A stretch of DNA of 64,000 nt from CAZCVI01 sp964502145. Its GTDB lineage: Bacteria > Acidobacteriota > Aminicenantia > UBA2199. The stretch is taken from assembly GCA_964502145.1 (NCBI GenBank), contig CAZCVI010000004.1, positions 62,001 through 126,000 of the forward strand, written 5' to 3'. The notes below the pieces were generated by a model. That model saw nothing but the letters and a program-made list of their open reading frames with translations. It had not been told where the DNA came from and ran no database searches. Shown here in pieces: positions 45,847 through 55,148 of the stretch. Each line of letters opens with the position of its first letter. Position 1 is the stretch's first letter. A program made the translations under genes and the position numbers.

Positions 45847-47205
45847 CTATTCATAAATCATAATGGTGGTGGAATGGCTGTTGACTTTGATGATTTCAGC
45901 CTCATCGGCAGGAACATTAAGAAAATCAGCCACTGGTTTTACCAATTTTTGGAAATTCAGAACAGCCGTAACCGTTAAAGCACCTTCGGGCACCTCATCG
46001 GGGATATTAAAGGTGAAGGTTTCGATTTTTGTTTCCCGTGGACCAATGCGATAATCAACGCCCAGGGACCCCGTATTCCATTGTTGGATAGTCATGCGTC
46101 CCTGCGGGTCCAAATAAGGCATGCGGAAGATACGGTCGCCAATAGGAATTCCATCCCGCTGCACCCCTTTAAAATCCGGTAAATTCAAAGCAATCCCCAT
46201 ATCCTGATAAGCCAGTACATCACTACCAATCGTATATTCTTCGCCAGCGAATCCTTTTTTATCCACTGGCAGGTGGTATACCTTGCCAGCCGTATCCTTA
46301 GCTTCAACATGAAGCCAGACAATACGATCTTCCACCGAACCCGTGGGGAATTTATGACCCGTCTTTTGATTGAAGAGTGCCACCGTGAATTTAACCGTTT
46401 CGCCCGGTTCTGATTCACGGGTATCTGGATGAACCCGGAGTTCTATTGTGCCCGCCACTTTACCCGGATCGTGCGCACCATGGAACAAATGTTGGCGGAT
46501 ATCCGGGTACTGCGTTCCCATACTGGCGGGAACCCCCGGAGCATTGGTCATATGACAGTTATGACATTTCACCCCTTCTTTGGAATATGGGCCCTCCTTC
46601 CATTCCAGATGCGTTGACTTGACCCAATGGCCATAGGGATTCTTTTCATTGTGACAGGTCCCGCAAAACTCAGCTTCTTTTAAGAATTCCGATTTGTAAG
46701 TCACATGCGCTGGGGACTTGACCCCATCCCTTGGACCAAACTTGGTTTTGCCCGGTTCGCTGATATAATTAAAATTATGGGGCACATCACCCTTAAACCC
46801 CGTGATAGTATGACACACATCACAGGAAACAGATTCGTTGGCACGACTGTTCATACCGGGAGCCGGAGGGGGGGTATCGCCAGCTAAAAAAGCAATCGGG
46901 CTATGACATCCATTACATCCCGCTTTCACTCCCGCTACCTTCGGGTCCTTTTCAGCATGGGGCACTGCCAGTTTGAAATATTCGATCTCATCCCAATGAT
47001 GTGTATACGCCTGGGACATCATCGCCTGGGTCCACTGCTGATAAATATCGACATGACAGGACGTTCCACATACCGTGGGCTTTTCATAATCATTATAAGT
47101 CCTTGTTTTCCATGCCTCGTCACTTACTTTGATCAATATGTCAGCCGCGACTCCCAACACCAAAACCAACACCAAAGAAAAAAACAATAAAGTTCTTCTT
47201 TTCAT
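45847..47205 (-). CDS. Multiheme c-type cytochrome (cytochrome c554-like)
   Basis: 452 residues from ATG 47205 with AGGAG upstream. N-terminal signal anchor (5-22). Haem motifs in order: CGTSCH (the less usual CX3CH), CNGCH, CDVCH, CGTCH, CHNCH, so five c-type haems in the first 230 residues. The C-terminal part (about 245-450) is a beta-rich domain beginning IELRVHPDTRESEPGETVKF and containing GHKFPTGSVEDR, a hallmark of c554-like family proteins. It is located in the periplasm and likely feeds the downstream cytochrome-porin. Electron donor and acceptor are unknown. Confidence 0.88.
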   Translation of the reverse strand: MKRRTLLFFSLVLVLVLGVAADILIKVSDEAWKTRTYNDYEKPTVCGTSCHVDIYQQWTQAMMSQAYTHHWDEIEYFKLAVPHAEKDPKVAGVKAGCNGCHSPIAFLAGDTPPPAPGMNSRANESVSCDVCHTITGFKGDVPHNFNYISEPGKTKFGPRDGVKSPAHVTYKSEFLKEAEFCGTCHNEKNPYGHWVKSTHLEWKEGPYSKEGVKCHNCHMTNAPGVPASMGTQYPDIRQHLFHGAHDPGKVAGTIELRVHPDTRESEPGETVKFTVALFNQKTGHKFPTGSVEDRIVWLHVEAKDTAGKVYHLPVDKKGFAGEEYTIGSDVLAYQDMGIALNLPDFKGVQRDGIPIGDRIFRMPYLDPQGRMTIQQWNTGSLGVDYRIGPRETKIETFTFNIPDEVPEGALTVTAVLNFQKLVKPVADFLNVPADEAEIIKVNSHSTTIMIYE

Positions 47206-47305
47206 GTTATCTCCTGAGCTTTTTAAGCCACACCTATCTTTATTAAGTCGGCGTGGCAAACAGTGAATTTTAATAAATTTACTTTATTCATCACTCAATA
47301 ACCTG

Positions 47306-47333
47306 ATTGTAGTGAAAATAAAAAAAAAGTCAA
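47306..47333 (-). promoter_or_regulatory. Promoter of the cytochrome operon
   Basis: Minus strand: TTGACT (47328-47333), 16-bp T-rich spacer, TACAAT (47306-47311). Leader about 95 nt. Confidence 0.65.
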
Positions 47334-47475
47334 GCTAAAAATACAATCGCTCGCCCCCTATTTCCCACCCATCCAGAAAAATAATATCATGGCTGGGAAA
47401 CATATATAAAGCAAGAACAAAAAAATAAAAATCCAGAGATTCTGCAACTTTCCCCAAGAACCTTCCGTCCTTTTA

Positions 47476-47504
47476 TTGAATTCTAATCCAAAATGTGATA
47501 TAAA
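47476..47504 (+). promoter_or_regulatory. Promoter of bamA
   Basis: TTGAAT (47476-47481), 17-bp spacer, TATAAA (47499-47504). The transcript would begin about 15 nt before the ATG. Confidence 0.6.
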
Positions 47505-47525
47505 CATATCTTATAGTGAGGTCGT

Positions 47526-49838
47526 ATGAAAAAGAGTCTGTGGCTTATAAGTATACTGTTCGTTTTAAATATTTTCCTGACAGCCGAAACCATTGAAAAG
47601 ATCGTCCTGGAAGGAAATAAAAAGGTATCTCAGGATACCATCCTTTTTTACATGAAATCCAGGGAAAAGGGGATTTATTCCACTTCGTTATTGCGGGAAG
47701 ATTTTAAAGCCTTGTGGAATACCGGTTTTTTCGAGAACATCACCATCGAAACAGAAGGTAGCGGCGAAGCCAAAATCGTAAAAATCAAACTGGTAGAGAA
47801 CATGCTGATCTCTTCTATCACCTATAAAACCGGCAAAAAAATAAAAGAAAGTGACATCATTGAGAAACTGCAAGAAAACAACATCGTGTTGACCGCATTT
47901 TCCTATTTCAACCCCTCTAAAGTAAAAAAAATCGAGCGTATTATCAAAGATATGCTGACCGATAAAGGGTACGGCCAAGGTAAAGCCACGGTAGTCACCA
48001 AAGAGGAAAATAACCAGATAACCTTGGCCATCACCGTCATCCAGGGTCCCAAAACCCGGATCGGCGAAATCGTATTTCCAGGAATAGAAGGTACTGGGAT
48101 TTCCGCCGAATTTTTAAGCGGTGGCATGAAAAACAACAAGGTTCACAGCTTACTCAACATCCTCGGTGGCAAAGACGTGTACAGTAAAGATAAAATCGTG
48201 GAAGACCTGGAAGCCGTAAAACTTCGACTGCAACAAAAAGGGTACTTGGAAGCCAAAGTGGGCTCCCCCATACCCACCACGTTTCGCCATCCCTCCATTT
48301 TCGGGAAGAATCAGAACATGATGAGAATCTCCATTCCCATTGAACTCGGCCCCAGGTACCGCCTCGGCGATATCAAATGGGAAGGCAACAAAGTACTGAA
48401 GAATGCATTTTTTCAACAGGCAATCAAGCTGGCAAAAGGAAAAATTTACAACTCTAAAAAAAGAAATAAAACTATCGAGGAAATTCAGAAGGTATATGGC
48501 TCACTGGGTTATATTTACGCCCAGATCATGCCAGTTGAGAACCTCGACCCAGTTAAAAAAATCGCCGATTTAACCCTGCGCATCCATGAAGGCGAGATCG
48601 CCTATGTGGGCAAACTGGAATTCAAAGGCAATACCTTTACCCGGGATCACGTCATACGCCGCGAATGGTTCTTACGCGAAGGTTTGCGACTCAATATGAA
48701 TGCTCTGGAAAGCAGTATTACCCGGATGAAACAATTGGGACTGGTCACTATCGAAAAAATGCCAGAAATCAAACCCAATCCCGAAGACCCATCCAAAGTA
48801 GATATCATCGCGGAAGTCAAAGAGTTGAACCGGCAGATGATCAATTTTAATGTCGGCTACAGCGGTTATGATGGCTGGTTTATCGCTCTTGGTTATTCCA
48901 CCCAGAACTTCATGGGCATGGGTGAAACCCTGGCCTTGGACTTACAAACCGGAACCCGTGCCAAACAATACCAACTCTCTTTTTCCGAGCCCTATCTCTT
49001 TAATTTACCCGCTAATTTAGGAGTCAGTGTTCATAAGACCGATGTCGATTACTATAACCTCTACCGGCAAAGGAGTGATGGCTTTAATATCTCTACTTCC
49101 GCCCGTTTTCTGGGCTACTTCGGAGCCGTATTACAATACAGTTTTGATAATATTGAAATGTCCGATGTAAACGATTCTCTAATCAGCAGCAATCCCTATT
49201 ACAGCTATTATTACGGTGAAGGCAAACGAAAAGTGAGTTCCATCACCCCTTCCATTTATTACTCCACCGTTGATTCCCCCATATTTCCCACCCGTGGTAC
49301 CAAGTACCTCTTCAATTACCGCATTTCCGGTGGATTCCTGGGTGGTGATGTCGATTTACACAAGACCAAACTTCAATTTGTCAAATTTATCCCTATCGGG
49401 AAACATCACGTGCTCGGTATGCAGATAGTCCACCAGGCCATTCTTAATGCTGGCGAGAACGGAATCCCCATTTATGAAAGGTTTTTTCTGGGCGGCGAAC
49501 AATCCATCCGTGGCTATGACATCTACCGCATCGGTCCCAGAACCGAATCCGGCACCGTCTACGGCGGCAATAAAAGCATCTATCTCAACCTTGAATACCA
49601 GATTCCTCTCAACCAGCAATTCTCCTTCAATCTCTTCTATGATATCGGCAATGCTTTTGACGTCGGAGTTCCCATCAGCTTCAAAGACATCTATACTTCC
49701 ATGGGTTTGGAATTAAAAATCTTCGTGCCCATGCTAAATGTCCCCTTCCGTTTGATCTTCGCCTACAACCCCAGGCTCCTCCAAACCGATGACTCCCATT
49801 TCGTGTTCAGATTCGCAGTCGGGCCTTCTTTTAACTGA
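47526..49838 (+). CDS. bamA: Outer membrane protein assembly factor BamA
   Basis: 770 residues, GAGG upstream of ATG. Signal peptide (1-20). Five POTRA domains (about 22-430) begin with IEKIVLEGNKKVSQDTI and include TFTRDHVIRREWFLREG. The 16-strand barrel (about 440-770) carries the lid-lock motif IRGY in SIRGYDIYRIG near residue 660 and ends in a phenylalanine two residues from the C-terminus. BamA inserts beta-barrel proteins into the outer membrane. First gene of the bamA-skp-fabZ-lpxA-Gfo/Idh group. Confidence 0.95.
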   Translation: MKKSLWLISILFVLNIFLTAETIEKIVLEGNKKVSQDTILFYMKSREKGIYSTSLLREDFKALWNTGFFENITIETEGSGEAKIVKIKLVENMLISSITYKTGKKIKESDIIEKLQENNIVLTAFSYFNPSKVKKIERIIKDMLTDKGYGQGKATVVTKEENNQITLAITVIQGPKTRIGEIVFPGIEGTGISAEFLSGGMKNNKVHSLLNILGGKDVYSKDKIVEDLEAVKLRLQQKGYLEAKVGSPIPTTFRHPSIFGKNQNMMRISIPIELGPRYRLGDIKWEGNKVLKNAFFQQAIKLAKGKIYNSKKRNKTIEEIQKVYGSLGYIYAQIMPVENLDPVKKIADLTLRIHEGEIAYVGKLEFKGNTFTRDHVIRREWFLREGLRLNMNALESSITRMKQLGLVTIEKMPEIKPNPEDPSKVDIIAEVKELNRQMINFNVGYSGYDGWFIALGYSTQNFMGMGETLALDLQTGTRAKQYQLSFSEPYLFNLPANLGVSVHKTDVDYYNLYRQRSDGFNISTSARFLGYFGAVLQYSFDNIEMSDVNDSLISSNPYYSYYYGEGKRKVSSITPSIYYSTVDSPIFPTRGTKYLFNYRISGGFLGGDVDLHKTKLQFVKFIPIGKHHVLGMQIVHQAILNAGENGIPIYERFFLGGEQSIRGYDIYRIGPRTESGTVYGGNKSIYLNLEYQIPLNQQFSFNLFYDIGNAFDVGVPISFKDIYTSMGLELKIFVPMLNVPFRLIFAYNPRLLQTDDSHFVFRFAVGPSFN

Positions 49839-49859
49839 AGACAAAACGGATAAAGCAGA

Positions 49860-49940
49860 TACAGGAAATAAAATTTAAGAAATAAAATTTAAGAAATAAA
49901 ATGGAATAGAAAATAAAATGATACAGGAAAAATAAACGTA
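49860..49940. repeat. Short AT-rich tandem repeats between bamA and skp
   Basis: AAATAAAATTTAAG occurs twice in tandem and related AAATAAAAT pieces follow; GATACAGGAAA occurs at both ends. Replication slippage is the likely origin. Confidence 0.55.
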
Positions 49941-49991
49941 AAACCTATGAATGGTCATAACCAATTCAACAGGAAAAAGGAGATAAAGATA

Positions 49992-50495
49992 ATGAAAAAA
50001 ACCTTGATTTTAGTGTTCACAGTTTTGATACTGAGTGTTTTTGCTTTTTCTGAAGTGAAAGTCGGCATCATCAACGCCCAGGAAATCATTCAGAAAACCC
50101 AACGGGGTCAGAAGATTCAAAAAAAACTGGAAGCACTGCAAACCCAGAAAGCTCAAGAACTGCAAGTTCTCCAAGATGATATTAAAAAATTGGAAAATGA
50201 ACTGCTCTCTCCCGCGTTGAACAACGACGCCCGTGAGAAAAAAACCGCCGAAGTTCAGGGCAAACGTACCACGTTAAAACGCAAATATGAGGATGCCCAA
50301 AGAGATTTCCAGAGAGAATCGCAGAAAGAACTGGAAGCTCTGGAAAAAGATTTGATTCCCTTGATTGAAGGCCTTGGCAAAGCCAAAGGATTTACCATTA
50401 TTTTCGACAGAACCAGAAGTGGTATCGTGTATTATGACACTACCGTGGATATTACCGAAGAAGTAGTCAAAACAATTGATGCCAAATTAAAGTAA
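49992..50495 (+). CDS. skp: Periplasmic chaperone Skp/OmpH family
   Basis: 167 residues from ATG 49992 with AAAGGAG upstream; the frame extends 15 codons 5' but homology fixes this start. Signal peptide ends at residue 19-20 (FAFSEV). VKVGIINAQEII opens the mature chain, two long charged helices (about 35-115) form the coiled-coil tentacles, and FTIIFDRTRSGIVYYD closes it. Trimeric Skp shields unfolded outer-membrane proteins on their way to BamA, matching its position here. Confidence 0.93.
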   Translation: MKKTLILVFTVLILSVFAFSEVKVGIINAQEIIQKTQRGQKIQKKLEALQTQKAQELQVLQDDIKKLENELLSPALNNDAREKKTAEVQGKRTTLKRKYEDAQRDFQRESQKELEALEKDLIPLIEGLGKAKGFTIIFDRTRSGIVYYDTTVDITEEVVKTIDAKLK

Positions 50496-50580
50496 GCTTT
50501 TAAGACAGATCAACGCAACATCCATACTGTACCTTAAAAACTGTACCTTAAATTGAAACTTTAAAGTAGAAACGAATACG

Positions 50581-51015
50581 ATGAGCCAAACATTAAATAT
50601 TGAAGAGATCAAAAAGATAATCCCGCACAGGTACCCATTCCTGTTGATTGATCGGGTGACAGAGATCGTTGGGTACGAGTCCATCAAAGGGTATAAGAAT
50701 ATTACCTTTAACGAGGGTTTGTTCCAGGGTCATTTTCCGCAGCAGTCGGTATTCCCCGGTGTACTGATTATTGAAGCCATGGCCCAGATGGGCGCGGTAT
50801 TAATTTTGCGACGATTCCCCGAAGACCAACGACTCGCTTATTTTGCTAGCATTGAGAAAGCAAAATTTAAAAAACCCGTGATTCCTGGTGACCGTCTGGA
50901 CTTAGAGATCACTATTGTCCGTGACCGGGGGAATTTTGTCGTGATGGAGGGTAAAGCTTTTGTCGATGGTAACTTGGCTGCATCGGCGACCCTAAGCTCT
51001 TCGATTGCAAAATGA
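50581..51015 (+). CDS. fabZ: 3-hydroxyacyl-ACP dehydratase FabZ
   Basis: 144 residues. Hotdog fold with catalytic His in IIPHRYPFLLIDR and catalytic Glu in FPGVLIIEAMAQMG. Dehydrates 3-hydroxyacyl-ACP in fatty-acid synthesis and supplies acyl chains near lipid A synthesis. The ribosome site is weak. The usual lpxD gene between skp and fabZ is missing. Confidence 0.95.
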   Translation: MSQTLNIEEIKKIIPHRYPFLLIDRVTEIVGYESIKGYKNITFNEGLFQGHFPQQSVFPGVLIIEAMAQMGAVLILRRFPEDQRLAYFASIEKAKFKKPVIPGDRLDLEITIVRDRGNFVVMEGKAFVDGNLAASATLSSSIAK

Positions 51016-51022
51016 GTGTGTT

Positions 51023-51859
51023 ATGAATGCAAATAACAACGGTGTAGTTATCCACCCAACTGCGATTGTCAGTCCGAAATCGCAGTTGGGAACCAATGTC
51101 CAAATCGGTGCTTTTTCCATTATTGGCAACAATGTCTCTATCGGTGACAACAGTATTATCATGCATCATGCTGTCATCGACAGGAATACTTCCATTGGCT
51201 GTCAATGCAAGGTATTCCCCTTCTGCTCCATCGGAACAGAACCCCAGGATATCACCTTTAAAGATGAACCTACAGTCGTAGAAATCGGTGATAGCAACAT
51301 CATCAGGGAATTTACCACCATCAACCGGGGCACAGCGAAAGGTGGGGCCCATACCCGGATCGGGAATAAAAACTATTTTATGGTGTATTCCCATATTGCC
51401 CATGACTGCATCGTGGGGAATAATACCATATTTATAAACGGTGCCACCCTGGCTGGCCACGTCGAAGTAGAAGATTTTGCCGTGATAGGCGCCTTCAGTT
51501 CTGTGCATCAATTCGTGCGCATCGGCAGAAATGCCTATATTGGCGGTTATACTATCGTTCTCCAAGATATTCTGCCCTTCGCCAAAGTCGCCCAAACCCG
51601 CGAAAACTATAACTTCTATGGCCCAAATTCCATCGGTATGATGAGAAACGGTATCAGCCGTGAATTCATTGATAATGTGAAAGATATCTTTAACATGCTT
51701 TTTAAAAACGATTTGAATACTTCCCAGGCCGTCGATAAATTACAAGCAGAATACCCCAACTCCGAAGAAGTCGAGATCATTGTCCAATTTCTCTCTAAAA
51801 CCAAACGTGGTTACCTGAAAAATTTCAGGGCCGGTAGGATCGGAAGCACCGAAAAATGA
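51023..51859 (+). CDS. lpxA: UDP-N-acetylglucosamine acyltransferase LpxA
   Basis: 278 residues from ATG 51023 (8 bp after the fabZ stop); a TTG start at 51005 overlapping fabZ is less likely. Hexapeptide repeats ([IV]Gxxxx) of a left-handed beta-helix run from residue 5 to about 190, with the catalytic His in SSVHQFVRIG, followed by a helical C-terminal domain. Transfers the first 3-hydroxyacyl chain in lipid A synthesis; trimeric and cytoplasmic. Confidence 0.95.
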   Translation: MNANNNGVVIHPTAIVSPKSQLGTNVQIGAFSIIGNNVSIGDNSIIMHHAVIDRNTSIGCQCKVFPFCSIGTEPQDITFKDEPTVVEIGDSNIIREFTTINRGTAKGGAHTRIGNKNYFMVYSHIAHDCIVGNNTIFINGATLAGHVEVEDFAVIGAFSSVHQFVRIGRNAYIGGYTIVLQDILPFAKVAQTRENYNFYGPNSIGMMRNGISREFIDNVKDIFNMLFKNDLNTSQAVDKLQAEYPNSEEVEIIVQFLSKTKRGYLKNFRAGRIGSTEK

Positions 51860-51943
51860 CCCCATCTCCCATCACTCTTATTCCTCCTATAATTCCCCTA
51901 TCTTTAAAAAGGAAATAACAATTAAAAAAGCGAGTAGCCACCA

Positions 51944-52906
51944 ATGACTGAAAAGAAATTAAGAATTGGCATAATAGGGACTGGTTCCATGGGCATAAAC
52001 CACTTGCGTGTGGTCCACTCCATTCCTGAACTCGACCTGACCTGTGCCATGGATATCAACCAAGAACACCTGCACTCTACCTGTGCGCCCTACCTGTTAA
52101 CCCCTTGCAAGGATTACAGGGAAATGGTAGCTCTCGTGGATGCCGTGATGGTCTCAGCGCCCACTATTGCTCATTACGAAATTTCAAAGTTCTTCCTCCA
52201 ACACAAAAAGCATGTGCTGGTAGAAAAGCCCATCTCCCAGACTCTGGAAGAGGCCGATGAGTTGATTGAGTTAGCCCGGCAACAGAATGTCACCCTGGCC
52301 GTGGGTCACCTCGAACGATTTAATCCCGCCGTCGAATATATCCGCACTATTGTCCAACGTCCCCTTTTTATAGAAGTGCAGCGTCTCGGTTCTTTTTCCC
52401 CCCGTTCTTTGGACGTGGATGTCATCATGGACCTCATGATCCACGATCTGGACATTATCTTGCAATGGGATAACAGTGGCGTCAGACAGATCAATGCCTC
52501 CGGTGTGCCCATTGTTTCCGATAAGATTGATATTGCCAATGTCAGATTGCAATTTAATTCCAGAATGGTGGCCAATATCACTGCCAGCCGTGTCAGCCAG
52601 AAAAAGACCCGCAAACTGCGGATTTTCCAGAAAAACAATTACATCTCTTTGGATTATAAAAAACGTAGCGTCAAAACCTTTGCACTTGAAGATGGGAATA
52701 TCATCGAATACCAACCTGAAATCAAAGAGGTAGAACCCCTGTTCAACCTGTGGGTTAATTTTTATAAAACCATCACCACCGGTGAAAATTTTAATGTCAC
52801 CGGTTCAGAAGCCAGGAACGCCCTGGAATTGGCCATCCGTATCTCCAATCGTATTCAGGAGAATATCCAGGACAGCAACATCCAGGAAAGTTTGGCCTTG
52901 ATGTAA
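51944..52906 (+). CDS. Gfo/Idh/MocA-family oxidoreductase, possibly GnnA-like
   Basis: 320 residues. Rossmann motif GIIGTGSMGINH at 8-19, the KHVLVEKPISQT segment near 91-102 with the conserved EKP lysine, and the GHLERFNPA loop. The place immediately after lpxA is where gnnA (UDP-GlcNAc 3-dehydrogenase for 3-amino lipid A) lies in some bacteria. No GnnB-type aminotransferase is adjacent, so this role is only a suggestion. Confidence 0.88.
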   Translation: MTEKKLRIGIIGTGSMGINHLRVVHSIPELDLTCAMDINQEHLHSTCAPYLLTPCKDYREMVALVDAVMVSAPTIAHYEISKFFLQHKKHVLVEKPISQTLEEADELIELARQQNVTLAVGHLERFNPAVEYIRTIVQRPLFIEVQRLGSFSPRSLDVDVIMDLMIHDLDIILQWDNSGVRQINASGVPIVSDKIDIANVRLQFNSRMVANITASRVSQKKTRKLRIFQKNNYISLDYKKRSVKTFALEDGNIIEYQPEIKEVEPLFNLWVNFYKTITTGENFNVTGSEARNALELAIRISNRIQENIQDSNIQESLALM

Positions 52907-52934
52907 GAAAATGCCGATCATATAGACGTCAGGT

Positions 52935-54050
52935 GTGTTGAAACTTGAGACCTTTATCCAATCTGTGATCCAGCGGGGGATTGTCCCTGGTTTTTCCATT
53001 CTGGTTGGCCAGAGTGATTCACCCCGCTTCCAACACCATTACGGCTGGAAATCCCTGTTCCCCCAAAAAGAACCCGTGCAGGACAATACTCTTTACGATC
53101 TGGCGTCGCTCACCAAACCCTTGATCACCGCACTGTTAACCCTCTACTTGGTGGAGCAAAAAGCCGTGACACTGGAAACAGAGGTAAAAACATTGTTTCC
53201 ACACCTCGGAAAGTTCGGGACTATGAACGTGTTGCATCTGTTGACCCACACGTCCGGTCTTCCTGGATGGTATCCCCTCTACCTTTTTGGTGACGATTAT
53301 CTCAAGCGTTTCACTTATATACACTTAAAATCACGACCCGGACAGCAGGTGGTTTATTCCTGTCCCGGTTATATCCTGCTTTATTATATTCTTCAGAAAG
53401 TCAGTGGCGTCCCTTTCCACACCTTGGCCCAACAGGTTATTTTTGATTCATTGGGTTTAAAAGACACTTTTCTAACTGTTCCCGAGTCCTTACGACACCG
53501 GGCCGCGCCCACAGAACAGGGGAACCACCACGAGCGAAAAAATGCGGTAGCCTGGCTCAACAGTCGAGAAGGAAGATTTTTTTGGCCCTTATATCAATCA
53601 TTCCGTTGGCGGGAAGATATTATCCAGGGTGAAACACACGATCTTTATTCCCACTATCGCGGTGGTACTGCCGGTAATGCCGGGCTTTTTTCCACCACAA
53701 GTGACCTTTTTCGTCTCAGCCGCGAGTTCTTCCCGCGTAGCGCCACTATCCTCTCCCCGGAAACCCTGCAATGGTGTTGGAAAAACCTGACCCCATTCAA
53801 AAGAAGTCATCGCACTGTTGGCTTTAAACGGAACTCTTCTTTTGTCACTTCTGGTGGCCGGGCTTTTTCACGTCATGCTATCGGCCATAACGGTTTTACC
53901 GGACCGTCTATTTGGCTGGATACCAATGAGATAACCCAGCAGGACACCACCGTCATCCTGTTGACCAATTTAATTCATCCCGAGGTTAAAACCGTTCGCT
54001 TTGACAGGATTCGCAGGAAGTTGCACCGTTTGTTATTAACGGAATTATAA
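52935..54050 (+). CDS. Beta-lactamase-family serine hydrolase
   Basis: 371 residues from GTG 52935. The class C-type SxxK motif is SLTK (about residue 53-56, in YDLASLTKPL), the second motif is YSC in VVYSCPGYILL (Tyr kept, Asn replaced), and HNGFTGPSIW near 320 takes the place of the KTG element. Members include esterases and D-amino-acid peptidases more often than true beta-lactamases. No signal peptide is obvious. Confidence 0.88.
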   Translation: MLKLETFIQSVIQRGIVPGFSILVGQSDSPRFQHHYGWKSLFPQKEPVQDNTLYDLASLTKPLITALLTLYLVEQKAVTLETEVKTLFPHLGKFGTMNVLHLLTHTSGLPGWYPLYLFGDDYLKRFTYIHLKSRPGQQVVYSCPGYILLYYILQKVSGVPFHTLAQQVIFDSLGLKDTFLTVPESLRHRAAPTEQGNHHERKNAVAWLNSREGRFFWPLYQSFRWREDIIQGETHDLYSHYRGGTAGNAGLFSTTSDLFRLSREFFPRSATILSPETLQWCWKNLTPFKRSHRTVGFKRNSSFVTSGGRAFSRHAIGHNGFTGPSIWLDTNEITQQDTTVILLTNLIHPEVKTVRFDRIRRKLHRLLLTEL

Positions 54051-54076
54051 AAGATAACATACTACTGGAGTTTAAA

Positions 54077-55057
54077 ATGAACGTACTGAAAAAACAGTGG
54101 TTTTTGATTGTTTTGGTACTGGCGATTCTTCTGGGTGGATTGTTTCCAACCCAGGGTTCCCAATTAAATCCCAACAAAATTACGACCATTTGCCTCGTGA
54201 TCATGCTTTTTTTTCTATCCGGGTTGTCTCTACCCACAGAGACCTTAAGAGAGGACATGAAAGATATCCGTTTGCATGGTTTTATCCAGGTCTTTATTTT
54301 TATTGTCACCCCTATATATTTTTTCTTGACCGCTTTTCCCTTTAAGAATGTCATGGATGGGCAGTTGATCGTGGGGATTTATGCATTGGCCGTATTGCCC
54401 ACCACTGTTTCCACGTGCATTGTATTCACCCAGCTTTCCGGCGGCAATACAATTGGAGCCGTGTTTAATGCCTCCTTTTCCAATCTTGCGGGTGTATTTA
54501 TTTCGCCCCTGCTGCTGACCCTCTTTTTAAACACCTCCAGCCATCCATTGCCCATGAAAGAATTATTGAATATTTTCCAAGGACTCGTGCTCCAGATATG
54601 TGTGCCTTTTGGTATTGGCCAGGGGTTTCATATGATGCTGAAGTCGTGGGCCAAGAAACATAAGAAAAAAATTGGTGTTATGAGTAATATTTTTGTGTTG
54701 TGTATCATTTTTTTCAGCGTGGCCAAGAGTGTGGAGAATAATTCTTTTCAAAAGTATTGGAAAGAGCTCCTGTGGCCTTTTGCTTTTCTGGCTGTTTCCC
54801 ATTTAATTTTATTGGCGCTTTCTTATTACGGTGCCAAGCGTATCGGTTTAAGTCGGCAGAATATTATTACTGCCATTTACTGTGCCCCGCAAAAAACCAT
54901 AGCCGTGGGAATTCCCTTGTTGTCCACCTATTTTGCCAGTCAGCCCAAGTTAATGGGTATTGCCATCCTGCCTATCCTATTTTATCATCCCTGGCAACTG
55001 TTTATCGCCGGTATAATTCGCAACAGTTCTTTCATCCAATCGGGATTAAAGGAGTGA
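54077..55057 (+). CDS. SBF-like (bile acid:sodium symporter superfamily) transporter
   Basis: 326 residues, ATG with TGGAG upstream. About ten membrane helices. Starts LKKQWFLIVLVLAILLGGLFP, with the conserved FFLSGLSLPTE and the TVSTCIVFTQLSGGNT segment of the SBF-like/YfeH branch and CAPQKTIAVGIPL in the second half. Substrate unknown. 13 bp separate its stop from the next promoter. Confidence 0.88.
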   Translation: MNVLKKQWFLIVLVLAILLGGLFPTQGSQLNPNKITTICLVIMLFFLSGLSLPTETLREDMKDIRLHGFIQVFIFIVTPIYFFLTAFPFKNVMDGQLIVGIYALAVLPTTVSTCIVFTQLSGGNTIGAVFNASFSNLAGVFISPLLLTLFLNTSSHPLPMKELLNIFQGLVLQICVPFGIGQGFHMMLKSWAKKHKKKIGVMSNIFVLCIIFFSVAKSVENNSFQKYWKELLWPFAFLAVSHLILLALSYYGAKRIGLSRQNIITAIYCAPQKTIAVGIPLLSTYFASQPKLMGIAILPILFYHPWQLFIAGIIRNSSFIQSGLKE

Positions 55058-55070
55058 GACTTTTTTATCC

Positions 55071-55099
55071 TTGACAATCACAGGATACCCTCTTATAAT
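55071..55099 (+). promoter_or_regulatory. Perfect consensus sigma-70 promoter of the AAA cassette
   Basis: TTGACA (55071-55076), 17-bp spacer, TATAAT (55094-55099): both boxes and spacing ideal. It lies where a longer reading of the ATPase frame would begin, which argues for the downstream ATG at 55149. Confidence 0.85.
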
Positions 55100-55148
55100 A
55101 GAACATTCGGGACGTCAAAGAAAGGCAGTCCCTACAATTGAGGTGCAA

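Larger units (their letters stand above)
47206..47525. other. Intergenic region between cytochrome operon and bamA
   Basis: A 320-bp AT-rich stretch. It holds the divergent promoters described separately (47306-47333 and 47476-47504). Between them (47340-47470) I see no repeat, hairpin or reading frame of note. Confidence 0.6.

Noticed and set aside
52935..54050. True class C beta-lactamase
   Set aside because: SxxK is present but YxN reads YSC and no KTG is seen, so the broader serine hydrolase family is the safer call.
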